Position numbers and translations under genes: made by a program. Positions 12,108-17,023 of a stretch of DNA of 17,023 bases are shown in pieces. The DNA lies in contig JBPCXI010000101.1 of assembly GCA_051008895.1 (NCBI GenBank), positions 1 to 17,023 of the forward strand, given 5' to 3'. The notes beneath the pieces are model-generated. The model ran no database searches, had not been told where the DNA came from, and saw only the letters and a program-made list of their open reading frames with translations. The DNA is from SMWD01 sp051008895. GTDB taxonomy: Bacteria > Pseudomonadota > Gammaproteobacteria > Steroidobacterales > GCA-2729495. Each line of letters starts with the position of its first letter. Position 1 is the first letter of the stretch.

Positions 12108-12735
12108 CGCGATCTCCGAGCGTATCCATGTATTGCTTGCGCATCAGCGCCTCGACCAGCGTAATCGCCTCCTGCTCCATGCGCACCGACAGCGCGTCGA
12201 CGCGACCCCGCAGATAGCGATAGCCGATTAGCGACGGTATCGCGACCGTGAGGCCCGCCGCGGTCGTGATCAGGGCCTCGGAAATGCCGCCGGCCAGCAC
12301 GGTGGGATCGCCGACGCCGTGTGTCGTGATCGCGGCGAACACTTTCACCATGCCGATCACGGTCCCGAGCAGCCCTAGCAGCGGCGTAATCGCCGCAATC
12401 GTACCCAGCGAGTGGAGGAATCTCTCGAGGTCGTGCACGACCTGGCGACCCGCATCCTCGATGCTCTCTTTAATAATGTCGCGTTCGCGGTGCCGATTCG
12501 CGAGCCCGGCAGCCAGAATCTCGCCCAGCGGTGACCCGTGATGCAGGGTCTCGATGTGCTGATGGTTCAGCTGATTCTTACTGACCCACTCCCAGACCTG
12601 ACGGGTCAGATTTCGCGGCAGCACCCGCGACGGCTGGAGCGTCCACACACGTTCGAGAATGATTGCCGCCGCGATGATCGAGCAGACAATGATGGGCAGC
12701 ATCAACCATCCACCAGACTTTACGATCTCCAGCAT
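12079..12735 (-). CDS. exbB: MotA/TolQ/ExbB-family proton channel protein
   Basis: This 218-residue inner-membrane protein forms the channel scaffold around ExbD. Three helices are visible: about 8-27 (WLMLPIIVCSIIAAAIILE), 107-135 and 152-172. A large cytoplasmic loop separates the first two. The family block LGTIAAITPLLGLLGTVIGM (110-129) and ISEALITTAAGLTVAIP (151-167) hold the conserved Thr/Gly positions lining the proton path. A GGAAG ribosome site lies nine bases before the ATG. It follows comEC after 51 bases, which contain a candidate -10 box, and overlaps exbD by 29 bases, so the pair is translated together. No N-terminal periplasmic extension is present, giving a TolQ-like short architecture. 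Confidence 0.92.
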   Translation of the reverse strand: MLEIVKSGGWLMLPIIVCSIIAAAIILERVWTLQPSRVLPRNLTRQVWEWVSKNQLNHQHIETLHHGSPLGEILAAGLANRHRERDIIKESIEDAGRQVVHDLERFLHSLGTIAAITPLLGLLGTVIGMVKVFAAITTHGVGDPTVLAGGISEALITTAAGLTVAIPSLIGYRYLRGRVDALSVRMEQEAITLVEALMRKQYMDTLGDRDEVAARKSS

Positions 12736-12748
12736 TTACGCAAGCTTC

Positions 12749-12779
12749 CGCGGTTCGCACGAGCGCCACTATAACCGCG
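12749..12779 (-). promoter_or_regulatory. inverted repeat overlapping a possible exbB promoter -10 box
   Basis: On the minus strand TATAGT (12768-12773) matches the -10 consensus with one change, but the hexamer 17 bases upstream (TGTAAA) is a poor -35. An inverted repeat CGCGGTT (12749-12755) / AACCGCG (12773-12779) brackets the region that would include the transcription start. It could be an internal promoter with operator for exbB-exbD-msbA, or just an mRNA hairpin. Confidence 0.3.
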
Positions 12780-12786
12780 CATCGTA

Positions 12787-15120
12787 CTAATTTACAGGGC
12801 CGTGCGACGCGCATGCGGCGAGCGGAATCGCGCCTTCGGTCCAGCGCCGACGGGCGTCAAAACGATGGCTCGCAACCGGACGCAGCCCTTCGTCGCCCGT
12901 ACTTTCGAAGATCAATGCACCCATCAGCGCCGTCTGCAACGGACACGCGCCGACACGCACCCAGCGCGCGTTCACCACATCGGCGGGAAAGCCCCAGCGG
13001 TTCGCGAAGCCGGCCGAATAAACGACGATGCGCGGCGCAAGCGCGGCTGCGAACGGAGCCGAAGACGATGTCCGGCTGCCGTGATGAGGCGCGATGACGA
13101 TATTGTGCGGGCGAAGCATGCGCGACCGGACGAGATGCATCTCGGCGCGCCTCTCGATGTCGCCTGGGAGCAAGATCGAGCCGTCCGGGCCGGATACGGA
13201 CAGTACGCACGACCGGTCATTCTCGCCGAAGCGGGCCGCATCGTTGCCCGGGTGCAGCACGCGAAAACTGATGCCGTTCCAGCGCCAGGCCAGCCCGTTC
13301 GTGCACTCGACGAAACGCCGCGGCGCCAGCCGGAATGCCGCGGTCGCAATCAGCGCGGCGTCCGGAAATGACTCGAGGACGCTTTGCGCACCGCCGACAT
13401 GATCGTTGTCACCGTGTGAGATGACCAGTGCGTCGAGCTTGTCGATGCCAAAGTGCTCGAGGGCGGGCAGCACGACGCTCTGCGCCGCATCACGATCGCC
13501 ATAGGCCGGGCCCGCGTCGAACAAGAGCGCATGGTCCCGCGTCTGCACGATCACCGCGAGACCCTGGCCGACGTCGAGCACGACGACTCGCAGCGCCGGC
13601 GCACGCGGCTGCGCGACACCCAGCGCAACCGCGAGTAACGGCAATGCGCCGCACCAGCGCACGGACAGCGGCCGCGGCCAGAGCACCAGCACCACGCCTG
13701 CCCCGACGGCCAGCCACCAGGCCCCGCCCGGCATTTTGCCTTCCAGCGCCACACCGGACCAGGAAGCGATCGCGATCAACGCACGGAAACCGTAATCGAA
13801 CGCCGCGGCCAACGCGCCGAAGACCGCCGTCGACGCGGCCGGCACGATCGGCAGCAACGCGGTGCCGAGCAGTGTCAGCGGTACGAACAGCAGCGTGAAT
13901 ATCGGCACGAGCACGAAGTTCGCCAACGGTGCGACCAGTGAAAGCTCGCCGAAATAACGCAGCGCGAGCGGCGCCAGGCCGATACCCAGCAGCATCTGCG
14001 CGCGCGCGAGTGAGCGCAGCCGCGCGAACGGGGCGTCGCGAACGTCGACCGCCAGGCCGTCGAGGAGCAAGACGGCGACAGCGCCGAACGACAGCCAGAA
14101 ACCGATGCCGAGCACGGCGAACGGATCCACCCACAGTACCGCGAGCGCAGCCGCGCCGAGAATACGGAAACCGCCGAGCGCGCGTCTCGACGTCGCGAGC
14201 GCGACACCAATGCCGACCATCACCAGCGCACGCGTCGTCGGCACCGCGAATCCGGCCAACGCGGCATAGACGGTGGCGCCGACAATCGCCAGCAGGCGCG
14301 CCGTCGCGAGCGACGGGCAGTCGATGCCGATGCGGGTCAGCACGGCCGCTGCGCCCCGGCCGACCGCGAACAGCAGGGCCGCGACCATACCGATGTGCAG
14401 ACCCGATATCGCCATCAGATGGACCAGCCCGGTCCGGCGCAGCACGCGCCAGTCTGCGGCCGTCAGGCGATGACGCGCGCCGACCGCCAGGGCCGGCAGG
14501 AAGCGCGCCGCGTCGCTGCCGGCCACGGCCCGGTCGATTCCGTCGGCGAGGAATTGACGCACCGGCATCAGCGGGCACCGGTCGGCGCCGGAGCCGACGT
14601 GGCGATTGATCGCCGAGCGCCTGACGTAGCCGGTCGCGCCCAGCCGCCGTGTCAGCGACCAGCGCTCGAAGTCGAATCCGCCCGGATTGGACGTGCCTCG
14701 CGGCCGCTTGAGGCGCAACTTGAGGCGCCAGCGCTGCCCGCCGCCCGCATCATTCGGTAGCACACCGTACGACGCGACGTAAATTCGCGCCGGCAGCGGC
14801 GGATCGCCGACGTCGCTGTCGACGTGGAGCGTGAAGCGGCGCGCCCGACCGGAGTCGCGCGGAAAATCGCAAATGACACCGTTCACGATGATGTCGCGAC
14901 CCGCGAGTTGCGGGGCGAGGCGCTGATCGAGAGCCCAGCTCAGATTCAGCAGCGTCCATGCCGTCGTCGCGACAGCGATGCCCGGCACCGGACCGAACCC
15001 GATCCAGACGGCCGCAACGGCAATCGCCAGGACCTCGGGGCACCCGAGTGCCCCCGGCCACGACGGCGCGAACGAAACGAAGCACGACAGGAGAACGGCG
15101 AGAGCAGCAACGCGCAACAT
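12787..15120 (-). CDS. comEC: ComEC/Rec2 DNA-uptake channel protein
   Basis: ComEC carries transforming single-stranded DNA across the inner membrane. The 777-residue protein shows the full three-part layout: an N-terminal membrane and OB-fold (DUF4131) region (about 1-180, with NPGGFD at 146-151), the polytopic competence domain (about 200-500, with ISGLHIGMV at 238-246), and a C-terminal metallo-beta-lactamase-like nuclease domain (about 510-777). In the last, SHGDNDHVGG (568-577) and APHHGSR (677-683) keep the metal-binding His and Asp residues. The start at 15120 gives a typical hydrophobic N-terminus, but the ribosome site is weak. It is the first gene of the minus-strand run. Natural competence cannot be inferred from this gene alone, as many non-competent relatives keep it. 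Confidence 0.95.
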   Translation of the reverse strand: MLRVAALAVLLSCFVSFAPSWPGALGCPEVLAIAVAAVWIGFGPVPGIAVATTAWTLLNLSWALDQRLAPQLAGRDIIVNGVICDFPRDSGRARRFTLHVDSDVGDPPLPARIYVASYGVLPNDAGGGQRWRLKLRLKRPRGTSNPGGFDFERWSLTRRLGATGYVRRSAINRHVGSGADRCPLMPVRQFLADGIDRAVAGSDAARFLPALAVGARHRLTAADWRVLRRTGLVHLMAISGLHIGMVAALLFAVGRGAAAVLTRIGIDCPSLATARLLAIVGATVYAALAGFAVPTTRALVMVGIGVALATSRRALGGFRILGAAALAVLWVDPFAVLGIGFWLSFGAVAVLLLDGLAVDVRDAPFARLRSLARAQMLLGIGLAPLALRYFGELSLVAPLANFVLVPIFTLLFVPLTLLGTALLPIVPAASTAVFGALAAAFDYGFRALIAIASWSGVALEGKMPGGAWWLAVGAGVVLVLWPRPLSVRWCGALPLLAVALGVAQPRAPALRVVVLDVGQGLAVIVQTRDHALLFDAGPAYGDRDAAQSVVLPALEHFGIDKLDALVISHGDNDHVGGAQSVLESFPDAALIATAAFRLAPRRFVECTNGLAWRWNGISFRVLHPGNDAARFGENDRSCVLSVSGPDGSILLPGDIERRAEMHLVRSRMLRPHNIVIAPHHGSRTSSSAPFAAALAPRIVVYSAGFANRWGFPADVVNARWVRVGACPLQTALMGALIFESTGDEGLRPVASHRFDARRRWTEGAIPLAACASHGPVN

Positions 15121-15225
15121 GTTTCGATTTCGCGCGGAAACTGCATAATGACCACTCGCGCCGCAGCCCGCGTGCCGGCCTCATGCCACCGCACCCGTTT
15201 ACCGATGGAACAGAAAGACTAAAAG

Positions 15226-15741
15226 ATGCCTCGCCGATTTTTCAGGCGCGTTTCCCGCAGCTATCTGCGCAAAGAGCACCCGTGGTATTTGAAACCGTTC
15301 GCCGCGCTGTTTTCGCATCCGACGTTCTTCTCGGTCAGCCGCCGGAGCATTGCGGGCGCGATCTGGATCGGGCTGTTCGTCGGGCTGTTGCCGATTCCGG
15401 GGCAAACCGTTCTGGCAATTCTCGCGGCGCTGCTGCTCAGGGTGAACGTCCCGATCGCCGCGATCACGACGCTGATTACGAACCCGGTCACGATGGGACC
15501 GATTTTTTACGCCACCTATAGCCTCGGGCGCACCATCCTCGGCATCCCCCCGCAGGACTTTAATATTGAACTTTCGTGGGACTGGGTCTCGACGAATTTC
15601 GTCGCCATCGGTAAGCCGCTGCTGCTGGGTTCGTTTATCTCCGCGACCATCGTCGCGTCCAGCGGCTACGTGTTGATCAGCGTGTTGTGGCGGCTAACCG
15701 TCGCGGCGCGCTTCCGGCGCCGGCATGGCCAGGCCGACTGA
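15226..15741 (+). CDS. DUF2062 domain membrane protein
   Basis: This 171-residue protein belongs to the DUF2062 family, whose biochemical role is unknown. After a basic N-terminus (about 1-25) come hydrophobic segments at about 40-67, 76-100 and 130-158. The family core GLFVGLLPIPGQTVLAILAA and the following TLLITNPVTMGP-type segment (here TTLITNPVTMGPIFYATYSLG) are clear. The C-terminus is again basic (RFRRRHGQAD). It is divergent from comEC across 105 bases, where CATAAT (15144-15149) is a weak -10 candidate. Its stop codon directly abuts the lolD stop on the other strand. In related genomes it also sits near comEC and lolCD, so a link to envelope upkeep is possible but unproven. Confidence 0.9.
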   Translation: MPRRFFRRVSRSYLRKEHPWYLKPFAALFSHPTFFSVSRRSIAGAIWIGLFVGLLPIPGQTVLAILAALLLRVNVPIAAITTLITNPVTMGPIFYATYSLGRTILGIPPQDFNIELSWDWVSTNFVAIGKPLLLGSFISATIVASSGYVLISVLWRLTVAARFRRRHGQAD

Positions 15742-16443
15742 CTAGGCGGAAAACTGATCGGTGACGTCGTCGAGGCGGCCTTCACGCAGCTCGAGCACGC
15801 GACTCATCCGCCGTGCAATATCGTGTGAGTGAGTCACGACGACGAGACTCGCACCGGATTCGCGATTCAGATCGAGCATCAACTCGAGCGTGCGTTCGCC
15901 GGTCTTGTGATCGAGATTCCCGGTCGGCTCGTCGGCGAGCACGACCGCGGGCGCCGTGACCAGCGCGCGCGCAACCGCAACACGCTGACGCTCGCCGCCG
16001 GATAACTCCCCGGGACGATGCGTCAGCCGTTCGCCGAGCCCGACGCGGTCGAGCAATCGCGCCGCCTGAGCGCGCACGTCGGCCAGCGAATCCCGGCGCA
16101 ACAGCAACGGCATCGCGACGTTCTCCAGCGCGGTGAACTCCGGCAGCAGGTGGTGAAATTGATAGACGAAACCCAGCGTCCGGTTGCGCAGCTCGCCGCG
16201 CGCCTTGCCGTTGAGCGTCGCGAGATCCTGACCGAACACGGTAACCGTGCCCGCGGACGGGGCATCGAGCCCGCCCAGCAGTTGCAGCAGAGTCGTCTTG
16301 CCCGCGCCTGACTCGCCGATGATCGCGAGCGTCTCCCCGGCCGCCACGTTCAGCTCCGCGCCGTCGAGGACCTGCAGCGTGTCGCCGCCCTCGTCGAAGC
16401 GCTTGATGAGACCCGCACACGCGAGCGGCGCGGCGTCATTCAT
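15742..16443 (-). CDS. lolD: lipoprotein-releasing ABC transporter ATPase LolD
   Basis: LolD powers release of outer-membrane lipoproteins from the inner membrane to the carrier LolA. The 233-residue ATPase has Walker A GESGAGKTT (43-51), Q-loop FVYQFHHLLPEF (92-103) including the LolD-type HHLLPEF element, signature LSGGERQR (147-154), Walker B VVLADEPTGNLD (167-178) and switch His205 in VVVTHSHDIA. Its ATG overlaps the end of the permease gene by 8 bases (ATGAATGA), so the two are coupled. The stop directly abuts the DUF2062 stop. No lolE follows; the next gene is on the opposite strand. Confidence 0.95.
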   Translation of the reverse strand: MNDAAPLACAGLIKRFDEGGDTLQVLDGAELNVAAGETLAIIGESGAGKTTLLQLLGGLDAPSAGTVTVFGQDLATLNGKARGELRNRTLGFVYQFHHLLPEFTALENVAMPLLLRRDSLADVRAQAARLLDRVGLGERLTHRPGELSGGERQRVAVARALVTAPAVVLADEPTGNLDHKTGERTLELMLDLNRESGASLVVVTHSHDIARRMSRVLELREGRLDDVTDQFSA

Positions 16444-17023
16444 GGCGCAGCGCCTCCGCCGGCGCCATTACAGCAGCGCGCCAGGCAGGATAGATCGTCG
16501 ATACAAAAGCGAGCAGGAACGCAATCGCGGCAATCTGCAACACATCGCCGGCGCGAATACGGCTCGGAAAGTCGCTGATGAAATATACGTCCGGCGCCAG
16601 GAACCGAAAACCGAGCAGCTGCTCGATCGACGCGACGATCCACGCAATATTCGCCGCAATGACGAGACCGAGCGCAACGCCCAAAGCCGTACCGACGAGG
16701 CCGATCAGACCACCCTGCGACATGAACACCCCAAGAATACCCGCCGGCGATGCGCCGATCGTTCTCAGGATTGCGATTTCCGCACGTTTTTCTCGGACGA
16801 CCATGACGAGCGTGGAGACGATATTGAAAGCTGCGACGGCGACGACGAGCAGCAGGATCACGAAAATGATCGACTTCGTCAATTGAATTGAGCGAAAAAA
16901 ATTCGCGTGCTGGCGCGTCCAGTCGGTGATGAAGACATCTCGCCCGAGCGACCGGGCGACGTCGCGAACCGCAGAAGGCGCGCGCAGCGGGTCGACGAAC
17001 GCGATGCGCACGCCCGAAACCGC
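16436..17023 (-). CDS. lolC: LolC/LolE-type lipoprotein-releasing permease, C-terminal half (cut by window edge)
   Basis: This is the permease partner of LolD. Only the last 195 residues lie in the window; the frame is open through base 17023. The fragment starts in the periplasmic domain (SGVRIAFVDP, DVFITDWTRQHANFF) and contains the three C-terminal membrane helices: around NFFRSIQLTKSIIFVILL through NIVSTLVMVV, GGLIGLVGTALGVALGL, and IAFLLAFVSTIYPAWRA. The cytoplasmic coupling segment REKRAEIAILRTIGAS is characteristic of the MacB/FtsX/LolC fold. Whether it is LolC, LolE or the single hybrid LolF cannot be decided from the C-terminal half. The lack of a second permease gene after lolD leaves LolF plausible. 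Confidence 0.9.
   Translation of the reverse strand, partial: AVSGVRIAFVDPLRAPSAVRDVARSLGRDVFITDWTRQHANFFRSIQLTKSIIFVILLLVVAVAAFNIVSTLVMVVREKRAEIAILRTIGASPAGILGVFMSQGGLIGLVGTALGVALGLVIAANIAWIVASIEQLLGFRFLAPDVYFISDFPSRIRAGDVLQIAAIAFLLAFVSTIYPAWRAAVMAPAEALRHE

Noticed and set aside
1..17023. Mobile element, prophage or defence island
   Set aside because: No transposase, integrase, tRNA-linked repeat or abrupt change in base composition was seen; gene order matches conserved core clusters.

Overview
The window is about 17 kb of GC-rich bacterial chromosome, densely coded, with conserved housekeeping genes of a Gram-negative cell: LPS/lipid A assembly, lipoprotein export, fatty acid and phospholipid synthesis, and RNA processing. 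Protein similarity and gene order both point to a gammaproteobacterium. The block rne / rluC / yceF (maf) / yceD-rpmF-plsX-fabH has the same order and relative orientations as in E. coli. The second block (lolC-lolD, DUF2062, comEC, exbB-exbD-msbA-lpxK-kdsB-LMW phosphatase, next to rne) resembles what I recall from Xanthomonadales/Nevskiales-type genomes. I cannot place the organism more finely. No tRNA, rRNA, CRISPR, insertion sequence, phage gene or other sign of a mobile island was seen.

Layout. (1) Bases 1-2964, minus strand: yceD, rpmF, plsX, fabH, then the start of a membrane protein, probably a DASS/SLC13 transporter, cut by the window edge. A near-consensus sigma70 promoter lies directly in front of yceD and predicts an almost leaderless mRNA. 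(2) 3053-3637, plus: a YceF-type Maf pyrophosphatase. (3) 3658-4614, minus: rluC. (4) 4615-5015: a 401-base gap holding the rne leader, with a 15-bp GC-rich hairpin and a second stem that would bury the ribosome-binding region. (5) 5016-7553, plus: rne, with a conserved catalytic half and a disordered tail rich in Arg/Gly and then Gln/Ser. (6) 7621-15120, minus: a tightly packed, mostly overlapping run comEC, exbB, exbD, msbA, lpxK, kdsB, LMW protein-tyrosine phosphatase. (7) 15226-15741, plus: a DUF2062 membrane protein. (8) 15742-17023, minus: lolD and the C-terminal half of a LolC/E-type permease, cut by the window edge.

How the genes work together. KdsB makes CMP-Kdo, LpxK adds the lipid A 4'-phosphate and MsbA flips the finished core-lipid A. 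LolC/E-LolD extracts lipoproteins for delivery to the outer membrane. ExbB/ExbD supply a proton-driven motor in the same operon. PlsX and FabH sit where fatty acid and phospholipid synthesis meet. RNase E, RluC and L32 link the window to RNA decay and ribosome biogenesis.

I did not find a convincing new multi-gene system; this is mainly a core-genome region. The most useful leads are regulatory or architectural: the structured rne leader, the near-leaderless yceD promoter, structured RNA between rpmF and plsX, a 25-base palindrome inside msbA, the repeat-built Gln/Ser tract of RNase E, the ExbBD-MsbA operon association, and loss of the usual fabH-fabD adjacency.
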